A program made the translations under genes and the position numbers. Positions 35,630 through 44,307 of a stretch of 64,000 bases of DNA are shown here, in pieces. The notes beneath the pieces are model-generated. The model did no database searches and was not told where the DNA came from. It was given only the letters and a program-made list of their open reading frames with translations. Origin of the DNA: Rubripirellula lacrimiformis (lineage in GTDB: Bacteria > Planctomycetota > Planctomycetia > Pirellulales > Pirellulaceae); NCBI RefSeq assembly GCF_007741535.1, contig NZ_CP036525.1:4960001-5024000 (forward strand), in the 5' to 3' direction. Positions within the stretch are counted from its first letter, which is position 1, and each line of letters begins with the position of its first letter.

Positions 35630-36871
35630 ATGTCGTTTCTGGATACGGTTCGTATCGCACTGCGTGCGTTGCTAAAGAACAAGATGCGAGCGGTTTTGAC
35701 CATCATCGGTGTCGTGATCGGGATCGCGGCCGTGACAACCATCGTGTCGATCGGACAGGGTGCTAGCCAGTTGGTCAGCGGCGAGTTCGAAGCGTTGGGG
35801 ACCAACGTGGTCTTGGTGCTGCCCGGACAAACCCGTCGCGGCGGTGTTCGCCAATCGGGCGCTCCGACATTGACGGCCGAAGACTCGGATTCCATCGGCA
35901 CCGAATGCCCGGCGGTCTTGGCGTCATCACCGATCGTTGGCACGTCAGGCCAGATCATTTACGGCAACGAGAACTGGAACCCCAAAGAGATGCAGGGCGT
36001 TGGATCCGACTATCTGATCGTCCGCAACTGGGATCTCGACGCGGGTGGTTTCTTTTCCGACGGCGACATCCATTCCAATGCCAAGGTATGTGTGATCGGA
36101 CAGACGTTGATTCCAAAGCTGTTTCGCACCGTCAATCCGCTGGATGAAACCATTCGAATCAACAATGTGCCGTTTCGAGTGATCGGAATTTTGGCCAAGA
36201 AGGGTGCAAACATGGTTGGCGATGACCAGGATGACATCGTCCTGATGCCGCATACAACAGTCCGAAAACGGATCAACGGATCGCCGCAAGACACGGTGCA
36301 CGCCATCATGGTTTCGGCCCGCAGCACCGACCAGATGGGGATCGCAACCAAACAAATTGAATCGCTGATGTACGAACGCCATCAGGTTGGCCCCCAAGAC
36401 GAGGCGGACTTCAGCGTTCAAGACACGACCGAAATTGCTGCCACCTTAGGGATCATCACCGGCACGTTGACGTTGATGTTATCGGCAATCGCCGGTATCT
36501 CGCTGTTGGTCGGCGGCGTAGGCATTATGAATATCATGCTAGTTTCGGTCACCGAACGGACTCGAGAAATCGGGATTCGGATGGCGATCGGTGCACGGGG
36601 CAAGGATATCTTGCGACAGTTTTTGATCGAATCGGTCGTCCTGTCCTGCATTGGCGGTGCGATCGGTCTGGCACTGGGGACAGCGACATCGATGGCGGCC
36701 ACTGTCCTGATCAACGCCTACAAGCCGGGCACCGAGTGGCCGATGGTGGTTTCCATTCCGGCGGCCTTCGTCGCGATGGGTTTCGCGGCCGCGGTGGGTG
36801 TGTTCTTTGGCTATTACCCAGCCCGGCGAGCAAGCAAGCTGGACCCAATCGACGCGCTGAGGTACGAGTAG
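35630..36871 (+). CDS. MacB-like ABC transporter permease
   Basis: Permease of 413 aa with the MacB/FtsX arrangement: TM1 about 20-42, a large periplasmic domain (about 43-265), then three C-terminal TM segments (about 270-300, 327-357 and 368-394). The conserved segment NIMLVSVTERTREIGIRMAIGA links TM2 and TM3. It lacks its own ATPase domain, which is encoded by the next gene with no gap. It probably drives mechanotransmission-type export of a substrate from the periplasm. Confidence 0.94.
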   Translation: MSFLDTVRIALRALLKNKMRAVLTIIGVVIGIAAVTTIVSIGQGASQLVSGEFEALGTNVVLVLPGQTRRGGVRQSGAPTLTAEDSDSIGTECPAVLASSPIVGTSGQIIYGNENWNPKEMQGVGSDYLIVRNWDLDAGGFFSDGDIHSNAKVCVIGQTLIPKLFRTVNPLDETIRINNVPFRVIGILAKKGANMVGDDQDDIVLMPHTTVRKRINGSPQDTVHAIMVSARSTDQMGIATKQIESLMYERHQVGPQDEADFSVQDTTEIAATLGIITGTLTLMLSAIAGISLLVGGVGIMNIMLVSVTERTREIGIRMAIGARGKDILRQFLIESVVLSCIGGAIGLALGTATSMAATVLINAYKPGTEWPMVVSIPAAFVAMGFAAAVGVFFGYYPARRASKLDPIDALRYE

Positions 36872-37606
36872 ATGGCGTTGATCGAACTGAAAGACGTTCG
36901 CCGCGTCTACGATCTTGGCGAAGTGCAGGTACACGCCCTTCGTACTGTCACGCGGAACGTCGAACTTGGCGAATACATCGCGTTGATCGGTGCATCGGGC
37001 AGCGGCAAGTCCACGCTGATGAACACGCTTGGCTGTCTGGATCGTCCGACCCACGGCAGCTACCTGCTAGACGGCCAAGAAGTGGTCACGATGAACCGCG
37101 ACCAAAGGGCAAAAATCCGCAACAAACAACTGGGGTTTGTGTTCCAAAGTTTCAATCTGTTGAACCGCACGTCGGCGCTCGAAAACGTCGAACTTCCGTT
37201 GCTGTACGGAGCGAAGATTCCTGCCCGCGAACGTCGCGACCGCGCGATGGAGATGCTGGGCAAGGTGGGACTAGCCGATCGGTACCATCACCATCCGAGT
37301 CAACTATCGGGCGGCCAACAGCAACGCGTCGCGATCGCCCGAGCTCTTGTGAATCGACCGTCGATCCTGATGGGGGACGAACCAACCGGCAACCTCGATT
37401 CGAAGACCAGCCGCGAAGTGATCGAGCTGTTCCGTGAACTCAACAACGAACAGAAGATCACCGTCATCTTGGTCACTCACGACCAGAACGTCGCCCGGAA
37501 TGCCAAACGAACGATCGTCCTGCGCGACGGCGAAGTTGTCGAAGACACCGAAGATTTCTCGATCGCCAAAGCCGCTCTGGAATTCGATCCCGAGCTCGGC
37601 CCGTAG
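36872..37606 (+). CDS. MacB/LolD-type ABC transporter ATP-binding protein
   Basis: ATPase of 244 aa with Walker A GASGSGKST (about 40-48), a Q-loop segment FVFQSFNLL, signature LSGGQQQR, Walker B ILMGDEPTGNLD and an H-loop in LVTHDQNVA. The ATG directly follows the stop codon of the permease gene. It powers the adjacent MacB-like permease at the inner membrane. Its stop codon lies at the edge of a large inverted repeat. Confidence 0.96.
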   Translation: MALIELKDVRRVYDLGEVQVHALRTVTRNVELGEYIALIGASGSGKSTLMNTLGCLDRPTHGSYLLDGQEVVTMNRDQRAKIRNKQLGFVFQSFNLLNRTSALENVELPLLYGAKIPARERRDRAMEMLGKVGLADRYHHHPSQLSGGQQQRVAIARALVNRPSILMGDEPTGNLDSKTSREVIELFRELNNEQKITVILVTHDQNVARNAKRTIVLRDGEVVEDTEDFSIAKAALEFDPELGP

Positions 37607-37662
37607 TGGAATTCGCCAGAAATCCCTTTGGTTAGTGAAGAGGGAACTCTGGCGAATTTCAC
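37606..37662. repeat. large inverted repeat downstream of ABC ATPase
   Basis: Arms GTGGAATTCGCCAGA (37606-37620) and TCTGGCGAATTTCAC (37648-37662) pair at 14 of 15 positions. The loop adds a shorter TCCCT/AGGGA pairing. It could attenuate transcription between the ABC genes and the TolC-like gene, or be a MITE-like dispersed element. Confidence 0.8.
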
Positions 37663-37800
37663 GACGATCGGCTTGCGGATAATCGGTTCAGGCTGCGTAT
37701 TCCTACCTTTTGTATCCATTGCACTCAGCCTCCGTTCTGGTCGTAACGGCAGATGTCCATCATCTGGTGAATCCGGACTGACCGTCCGAATCCTAAAGCT

Positions 37801-39801
37801 ATGGATACGTCATCAGATAGAAACGTTCTTCGCTACTGCTTGATCACGCTGGTCTTTGCAGCGCCACTGATATCCCGTGCCGAAGAACCGTGCCAACCGA
37901 TTCTACCCGAGCAGCGATGTCTGGACGTTCGAAGTCCCGGACAAATGTGTCAAGTGGCGGTTCCCTTGACCCGGCGTCCGGCAACCGTCAACGATCCCCA
38001 ATTCGACGCTCCCGTTCGACATCTGACATTGAACGATGCGATCAACATTGCCTTGGCCAACAGCGAAGTCGTGCGAGTCCTGGGCGGCGTCACCGCATCG
38101 ACCAGCGGACGCACGATCTACGACACCGCCATCATCAACACGACAATCGACCAACAGCGAGCCGCGTTCGATCCGAACCTGCAGCTGAACAATTCGTGGA
38201 ATCAAACCGAAACCCCGACCGCCGCTTTCGACCCGCTGGACCCGACCAATGCGATCATCAACGGGACACAAAACGAAGGTTACGGACTGGACTTTGGGTT
38301 GTCCAAACGCAACCTGCTGGGCGGCACCACGAACCTAGGCGTCAATAGCAACCGCAGCCGCATCACGCCTGGATTCCTGCCCCTGAATCCCGCGGACCGT
38401 ACCGCGACCGACCTAAGTTATACGCAACCGATCTTAGCCGGCGCCGGCAAGGCAGCCAATCAAGTCCCGATCGTGCTGGCGAGGATCGAAACCGAACGAT
38501 CCTACTTCCAATACAAGGCTGCCGTTCAGCAGTCCGTCCAAGGCGTGATCGAAGCGTACTGGTCGCTTGTGTTTGCGAAAACCGACCTGTGGGCAAGAAA
38601 CCAGCAAGTCGAACAAGCCACGTTTGCTAACAACCGCACGATCGCTCGCGTCGCCGCGGGCGACGCAAGTTCCGGCGACTTGGCTCAAACCCAACTGGCG
38701 CTCGAAAACTTTCGCGCAAGCCTATTGGCGTCGCAAGCCAACGTGCTGCAACGACAGGCCGCTCTGCTGAACATCCTGGGTCTCCCTCCCTACGAAGCGC
38801 AGCGAACGGTGCCGGTCACGCCGATGACCGAGGACTTGATCGCCGTTGATTGGGCGTCGATCAATGAACTTGCGCAGCGTGAACGCCCCGACATCATCGA
38901 ACTGAAGCTTATCCTAGAAGCCGACCAACAACGTTTCTTGCTTGCGGACAATCAAGCCCGGCCTCAGCTAAACGGCGTCGCGCTGTACCGCTGGAACGGG
39001 CTCGAAGGGATCGCACCGGCGGGCAACCGAGTTCGCAGTGGCTCGGGAGACTTCGAAGATTGGTCACTCGGCATCAACTTTTCAATACCGTTGGGATTGC
39101 GTGCCGAGCGGGCTTCCCTGCGTCAACGCCGACTGATCATTCAACGTGATCGCGCGAACTTGGACCAGGGACTGCACAACATGCAGCATCTATTGGCGCT
39201 AAGTCTCCGCAATCTGGAACAGTTCTATGCTCAATACGAACGGTTCCAAGCCGTCCGCGTCGCCGCTCGTAAAAACCTAGAACAACAACTAGCACAGTAT
39301 GACGAAGGCATTGTTCAGTTTATCGTCGTCCTGCAAGCGATCGTCGATTGGGGCAATAGCGTCAGCGCCGAAGCCCAGTCGTTGTCTCAGTACAACACGG
39401 AACTGGCCAGACTAGAACTGCAGACCGGTACGATTCTGCAAGAGCACAACATCGTCTTTTTCGAAGAACGGTTCCGTTCGATTGGACCAATCGGCCGACT
39501 AGGAAGCGAGGAATGCTATCCGCGCAGCCAAAGACCATCGGCGAACGTTGATCGCTATAAAGGCGGTTCCCAACCATCCGAAGATTTCTTTGACCTGGAA
39601 GATCCCGTCAACCGAAAGTCAGCGTCCGAATCGGATCAGTCATCGCCCGTGGAAGTTGACATGGACACCGACGTCGAGTTCCAAAAGATCGATGCAAACC
39701 AGGATGGAGAGATGACCGATGAAGAGATCGACAAGATGCTTGAAAAGAAGAATGCGATGCGAACCTTTTCTGACTTTTTGAAATCCAGGCTGCGTCGATA
39801 A
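37801..39801 (+). CDS. TolC-family outer-membrane efflux protein with C-terminal EF-hand
   Basis: Secreted protein of 666 aa. The signal is followed by a Cys-containing N-terminal stretch and then the TolC/OEP core with two repeats: LTLNDAINIALANSEVVR, long alpha-hairpins, and ERPDIIELKLILEADQQRF. After the core, the last ~100 residues are polar and contain DANQDGEMTDEE (residues 631-642), which fits a canonical EF-hand Ca-binding loop. It is the fourth gene of the efflux set, separated from the ATPase by 194 bp that include an inverted repeat. Confidence 0.92.
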   Translation: MDTSSDRNVLRYCLITLVFAAPLISRAEEPCQPILPEQRCLDVRSPGQMCQVAVPLTRRPATVNDPQFDAPVRHLTLNDAINIALANSEVVRVLGGVTASTSGRTIYDTAIINTTIDQQRAAFDPNLQLNNSWNQTETPTAAFDPLDPTNAIINGTQNEGYGLDFGLSKRNLLGGTTNLGVNSNRSRITPGFLPLNPADRTATDLSYTQPILAGAGKAANQVPIVLARIETERSYFQYKAAVQQSVQGVIEAYWSLVFAKTDLWARNQQVEQATFANNRTIARVAAGDASSGDLAQTQLALENFRASLLASQANVLQRQAALLNILGLPPYEAQRTVPVTPMTEDLIAVDWASINELAQRERPDIIELKLILEADQQRFLLADNQARPQLNGVALYRWNGLEGIAPAGNRVRSGSGDFEDWSLGINFSIPLGLRAERASLRQRRLIIQRDRANLDQGLHNMQHLLALSLRNLEQFYAQYERFQAVRVAARKNLEQQLAQYDEGIVQFIVVLQAIVDWGNSVSAEAQSLSQYNTELARLELQTGTILQEHNIVFFEERFRSIGPIGRLGSEECYPRSQRPSANVDRYKGGSQPSEDFFDLEDPVNRKSASESDQSSPVEVDMDTDVEFQKIDANQDGEMTDEEIDKMLEKKNAMRTFSDFLKSRLRR

Positions 39802-40020
39802 CCGATTCCTAAACCGGCGGCATCGTTATTCGTAGACGTGGACTGTCCAAAGCGATGCTTCCCCCATGCCGGCAGGGTAGAATGCCGATCCAGACGCCAC
39901 CTGGATCGCGGTGGTGGGCGGCGAATCGATCGAAATCGCCGCCGTCGCCCTGAACCGCCCCTGTCGGTCTGCAATCGCTCCCCCCCCACTCGTTATTGTC
40001 ATTTCGAAAGAGGTACTGCC

Positions 40021-40746
40021 ATGTTCCCAAAGAACCATTTGTTGGGTCGCCGAGAAATTTTGCAGGGCGGCGTTGCTGTTGGCACGGCCGCCTTTACGAC
40101 CGCGGGCGTGTTCGCCGACATGATCCAAACGCCCCCGCAGACCGAGGGCCCGTTCTACCCCAACCGGATGCCCCTGGATACCGACAACGATCTGTTGGTG
40201 ATCAACGATTCGATCACTCCCGGCGTAGGCGAGATCACGCATCTGTCGGGGCGAGTTCTGGATAGGAAGGGCAACCCAATCCGGAATGCGTTTGTCGAAA
40301 TCTGGCAGGTCGACAACAACGCGGTTTACATCCATACCGACGATCGGACCAACCGCGACAACCAGGACACGAACTTCCAAGGCTACGGCCGTTTCTTAAC
40401 GGATTCGAAAGGCCAGTACTATTTCCGCACCATCAAACCCGTTCCCTATCCTGGACGAACGCCGCACATCCACTTCGGAATCAGCAAGAACGCAAAACGC
40501 ATCCTGACGACACAGCTGTACGTGAAAGACCACCCGGCGAACGCCAAGGATGGGATTCTGAATCGGATCGACAAGACGGCCAGAGAGACCGTCCTGGGCG
40601 ATTTCAATCCAATCCCGGGATCCAAGTTCGGCGAACTAGCGGTGAACTTCGATATCGTGTTAGGCATCACCGCCCAAGAAGCCGAAGACGGCACCATGCA
40701 TGGGATGGGCAAATCGGATCGACAAGGCGGTCGCCGCCGCGGCTAG
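40021..40746 (+). CDS. intradiol ring-cleavage dioxygenase-like protein
   Basis: Protein of 241 aa with a Tat-like signal (GRREILQGGVAVGTAAF). The core TEGPFYP, LSGRVLDRKGNPIRNAFVEIWQVD and PYPGRTPHIHFGI matches the protocatechuate 3,4-dioxygenase fold. Likely non-heme Fe(III) ligands are Tyr103, Tyr143, His149 and His151, by alignment to the PCD pattern. Export and a shortened loop before HIH differ from the classical cytoplasmic enzymes, so the aromatic substrate is uncertain. The start is the ATG after GAGGTACTGCC; the frame is open 61 codons upstream. Confidence 0.88.
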   Translation: MFPKNHLLGRREILQGGVAVGTAAFTTAGVFADMIQTPPQTEGPFYPNRMPLDTDNDLLVINDSITPGVGEITHLSGRVLDRKGNPIRNAFVEIWQVDNNAVYIHTDDRTNRDNQDTNFQGYGRFLTDSKGQYYFRTIKPVPYPGRTPHIHFGISKNAKRILTTQLYVKDHPANAKDGILNRIDKTARETVLGDFNPIPGSKFGELAVNFDIVLGITAQEAEDGTMHGMGKSDRQGGRRRG

Positions 40747-40927
40747 ACATCGTTCCGTTTGAACGTTAGCCGTCTGGGCGCACGCGGCCAAAACGCAGCG
40801 ATGTGGTAAATTCCGTAGCGCAAGTCGCCAAGACTTTCGGTGGTCCAACGTCCACCGAACGAAACTCTTGACGAGTTCGGCTACGAAAGAAACACCCAGG
40901 ACGTGGGGGGATGAACGATTGGCGGCA

Positions 40928-41677
40928 TCAAGACAGGCTTTCCTGCATATCGGCTTCGACGACGTTCTTTGCGAAACTCTCGTACGCTGCCCCGATCTGT
41001 TCCGCCATCGGGTCGGGCCATGCATGGAATTCGCCCGCCGCAAGGGCGTCGAAGATCGACTGTGCCACCAAGGACGGCGAGGCGGCGCTGTCGCCGAAAC
41101 CAGCTTCCTGTCCCATGTCGGTTTGAATCGGACCTGGGTGGACGCTGACGACCGCGGTCCCATTAGCCTTTAGTGAATCACGGAGCCCCTGGGTGATCGA
41201 ATAGCTGGCGGCCTTCGATGCACAGTAGGTTGCCATTTCAGCGAACGTTTTGACTGATGCAACGCTGTTGAGTTGGACCAATGCACCGCCGCCGTTGGCT
41301 GCCAAGACCGGTGCGAACGCTTGGGCGACTCGCATCAGTCCGTAAACATTGGCGTTCATTTCGAACTGCAGCGACTCGATCGCATCGGCGTCGACTGCCG
41401 CACTCTGTTTTAGCACTCCCGCATTGTTGACCACGACGTCCACGTCGCTTGCCTGCTGCGCTGCGGCGGTAATCGATGATGGGTCATCCAGATCGATTCG
41501 AACCGGCACGACCCGATCGCCATGCTCGGCAACCAATGGCTGGGCGGATTCCAATTTGCGTACCGCCGCGTAAACCTTCACGGCACCGCGACTGAGTGCT
41601 TCTTCCAGGATCACCTTCCCGATGCCACGGTTAGCGCCGGTCACCAAAACGGTCTTGTTCTTCACGTCAAATTTCAT
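40928..41677 (-). CDS. short-chain dehydrogenase/reductase
   Basis: Classical SDR of 249 aa with cofactor motif TGANRGIG, an NNAG motif (VVNNAGVL) and catalytic Tyr151/Lys155 in YCASKAASY. It uses NAD(P)H to interconvert an alcohol and a carbonyl. It lies 106 bp after the AhpD-like gene on the same strand; the pair may form a small oxidative-metabolism unit. The substrate is unknown. Confidence 0.93.
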   Translation of the reverse strand: MKFDVKNKTVLVTGANRGIGKVILEEALSRGAVKVYAAVRKLESAQPLVAEHGDRVVPVRIDLDDPSSITAAAQQASDVDVVVNNAGVLKQSAAVDADAIESLQFEMNANVYGLMRVAQAFAPVLAANGGGALVQLNSVASVKTFAEMATYCASKAASYSITQGLRDSLKANGTAVVSVHPGPIQTDMGQEAGFGDSAASPSLVAQSIFDALAAGEFHAWPDPMAEQIGAAYESFAKNVVEADMQESLS

Positions 41678-41783
41678 CGGTTTGTTTCTTGCTGAATGGA
41701 ATAGATACGAGTGGCTTGTCGAACCAGCGTTTGCGATTGGTCGTCAAGCAAAGTCATGGAAATCTTGGTCAGGTGTGGTCGTG

Positions 41784-42350
41784 TCAGTTGGCAGCCGAAT
41801 CGTCCGCGCTCCAAACGTTCTTTGCGAACATCGGATCGACCGGCGTATCGGCGACGTGATTGGTGTAGTTCGACAAGACCTTGTAAGCGGTCCCCAAAAC
41901 GACCTCGAAAACAGTTCGCTTGGTGTATCCGGCCGCAATCAGTTCATCGATGTCACTGTCCTGCATCCAACCGCGATTGAGGTTGACCTTTTCTGCGAAA
42001 ATTCGCAGGGCTTCCAGCTTTGCGTCTGCAATCGGTGTGCCATCCCGCAGAGAGGTAATCACATCCGGCGGTACCTTAGCGCCCTGCATGATCGTCGTAT
42101 GGGCGGCCATGCAGTACGTGCACCCATTCAAGCGATTGTTCGTCATCGCGATAATCTGCTGCTCGGTCGGACTCAAATCCGTGTGTTCGCTAAAGATGTT
42201 GGTGATCGTTTGGTAGGCTTCCAATAGAGCAGGCGACTCGGCCATCACGGCATACAAATTCGGCACGACACCATATTTCTTCAGCCCCTTCTCTAACAAA
42301 GGCTTGCTGTCGCCGCTGGATTCGACGGTATGTACTTTGAAATCAGCCAT
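41784..42350 (-). CDS. AhpD/carboxymuconolactone decarboxylase-family protein
   Basis: Protein of 188 aa. The ATG opening MADFKVHTVES is chosen; the longer frame upstream is not protein-like. It has the family motif NNRLNGCTYCMAAH, whose CxxC plus His is the redox-active site of AhpD-like alkylhydroperoxidases. The overall length and helical pattern fit. It probably reduces peroxides; carboxymuconolactone decarboxylase activity is less likely given the CxxC. Confidence 0.92.
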   Translation of the reverse strand: MADFKVHTVESSGDSKPLLEKGLKKYGVVPNLYAVMAESPALLEAYQTITNIFSEHTDLSPTEQQIIAMTNNRLNGCTYCMAAHTTIMQGAKVPPDVITSLRDGTPIADAKLEALRIFAEKVNLNRGWMQDSDIDELIAAGYTKRTVFEVVLGTAYKVLSNYTNHVADTPVDPMFAKNVWSADDSAAN

Positions 42351-42610
42351 CTTGATTGCTCCTAATTGTGTGTACCGTTCGGTCCAAACTGGATCGAAAG
42401 GGACGTGCCGCTGGATCGTGTTTCCGCTGTGCACGCGGTCGCGTGCATGTTGCTTAGCCCGTTGAATGGCCATCGAAAGGCTTGATCCGCCAATCCCAAA
42501 CTTTCGCTCGGATAGTTTCACCGTCTGTTTAGGCCGCACATTTTCGCCGCACGATGTCGCGGCCTGTGGATCCGCTTTGATGTTTGATCTGTGTCGGATC
42601 GCCAAAACAT

Positions 42611-43879
42611 TCAGTCGATGTCGACAGGTTCGCCGCGGCGGTAGCGGCCCGGTGGCATCCCCATCGCCCGGCGAAAAGCAACGCTGAGGTATTCTTCGTT
42701 TTGGTAGCCCGAACGTTCTGCGATCTGCGCGATCGTCAAATCTGATTCATTCAACAACTGGCACACACGCGCGATTCGCCGACGGGTGATCTCTTGGTGC
42801 AGAGTTCGGCCGACAGTGTTTTGGAATCTGGATTCCAGGGAACGACGCGAAATCGAGACCACCTTCAAGACGTCACGAACGTTGACCCCTTCGCTGTAAT
42901 GGTCGCGAATGAACCGCATGGCGATCGCAACATCTGGGTCGTCGATCGCCAGGACATCGGTCGATTGCCGGGAAACGACTCCAAGCGGCTCGATTAAATT
43001 ACAAAGCTTCGTCCTCTTTTCGCCGTTCATTAGCGAGTCAAGACATTTGGCGGCCATGTATCCAGTGCGATTGGCGGCCGGGACGACACTGGACAGCGGC
43101 GGCGTACAAATTTCGCACAGGACTTCGTCGTTGTCGACGCCGACCAACGCGACGTCTTCGGGGACACGGATGCCCTGTTCGCGGCAAACATCCAGGATTT
43201 CCTGGGCCTTGATGTCATAGCAAGCCAGCACACCGACGGGCCGTGGCAACGACTTGATCCAGTGGGTCAATTGCTCTCGTTCGGAAAGTGCGGACTGTTG
43301 CCCTTTCGCGCCGCGTTTCGGTTGGAAAACATTACACTCGAACCCGCCTGCCGCCACGTATTTGGCAAACCCATCGCGGCGAAGTTGCGACCAACGGAAA
43401 CGCGGTTCGTCACAGTAGGCAAAGTTCCTCAGCCCACGCTCCTGCAGATGATAAAACGCCAAACGCCCGACTCCGACCTCGTTGATTTCGAAGTACGGGA
43501 TCTCTGGGATGTGCCGCGCCGCGCTGACATCGACCACCGGCAAATCCAGCCGTTGGATGGCCGCAGCGACGGCGTCGTTTTCGATCCGCGCGATGATCCC
43601 GTCCCCCTTCCACCGCTTCAACCACTCGGGCGGCCCCGAATCACGGCCAAGCTCGGGCAGGTAGATCGACCACAGTTCGTTTTCGTGCATGTACGACGCG
43701 ATCCCCTTCAACAGACCTCGCGCGTAGGCGTTGGACGTTTCGATCAGCAACGCGACCGACCTGGATCGTTCCGTCGCGGCCGCTTGGTCTCCGGACCGAT
43801 CGACCGACGATTTCCCGGTGCTTCGCTGACCCTGCATTTTTGCAGAGACCGGCGTTTTCAAATCCGAATCGGGATCCAT
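42611..43879 (-). CDS. XylR-type AraC-family transcriptional regulator
   Basis: Protein of about 422 aa from MDPDSDLKTPV (upstream Met and an internal Met are alternatives). A periplasmic-binding-protein-like sensory domain occupies about 50-300 (ALLIETSNAYARGLLKGIASY, VDNDEVLCEICTPPLSSV) and an AraC HTH domain the last ~110 residues (two helix-turn-helix motifs ending SGYQNEEYLSVAFRRAMGMPPGRYRR). XylR-family proteins sense a sugar and activate catabolic genes. It is divergent from the giant ThuA fusion gene, a candidate target. Confidence 0.92.
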   Translation of the reverse strand: MDPDSDLKTPVSAKMQGQRSTGKSSVDRSGDQAAATERSRSVALLIETSNAYARGLLKGIASYMHENELWSIYLPELGRDSGPPEWLKRWKGDGIIARIENDAVAAAIQRLDLPVVDVSAARHIPEIPYFEINEVGVGRLAFYHLQERGLRNFAYCDEPRFRWSQLRRDGFAKYVAAGGFECNVFQPKRGAKGQQSALSEREQLTHWIKSLPRPVGVLACYDIKAQEILDVCREQGIRVPEDVALVGVDNDEVLCEICTPPLSSVVPAANRTGYMAAKCLDSLMNGEKRTKLCNLIEPLGVVSRQSTDVLAIDDPDVAIAMRFIRDHYSEGVNVRDVLKVVSISRRSLESRFQNTVGRTLHQEITRRRIARVCQLLNESDLTIAQIAERSGYQNEEYLSVAFRRAMGMPPGRYRRGEPVDID

Positions 43880-44307
43880 GGATGATTTCACAGTTCTAAG
43901 GCACCCAAACTGGAGCAATCGGAGACAGAAAAAAGGCGTCACTGCCCCGGAGCGTAAAATAAAACAAGTTACCTGCGCATTTTTGCATTCAACACAGGAT
44001 TAGCGTCGCTATAATCGCCACAAAGATTCCCGGTACGGAGCTGGGACCATCCAGCGTCAGGAATCGAGCGGTAAGTTGCAGCTTGCGATTCTCGCACCCC
44101 GACAGGGGGCGGGGAAGTCGCAAGCACGGTGGGAAGACGCTTTTGGCGGCTTTCATCGAACCGAAACACCCACGTGGGTTGAATTTGCGGTTGGAAATTG
44201 CCTGCTTCGTCGCCCCATGATCTTCCAAGTCGGGCTTTTCAAGTCGGGGATCCCTGATCCGGCTCAGCGATGCCCCGCCTTTCCCTTTTCTTAAACCAGC
44301 CTTCATT
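43880..44307. promoter_or_regulatory. divergent regulatory gap between XylR and the ThuA fusion
   Basis: 428 bp, likely holding both promoters. Visible structures are a TGC-N8-GCA dyad (TGCGCATTTTTGCA, 43974-43987) and a hairpin with stem CTTGCGA/TCGCAAG (44082-44088 and 44118-44124). Either could be an operator; no -35/-10 pair stands out. Confidence 0.4.
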
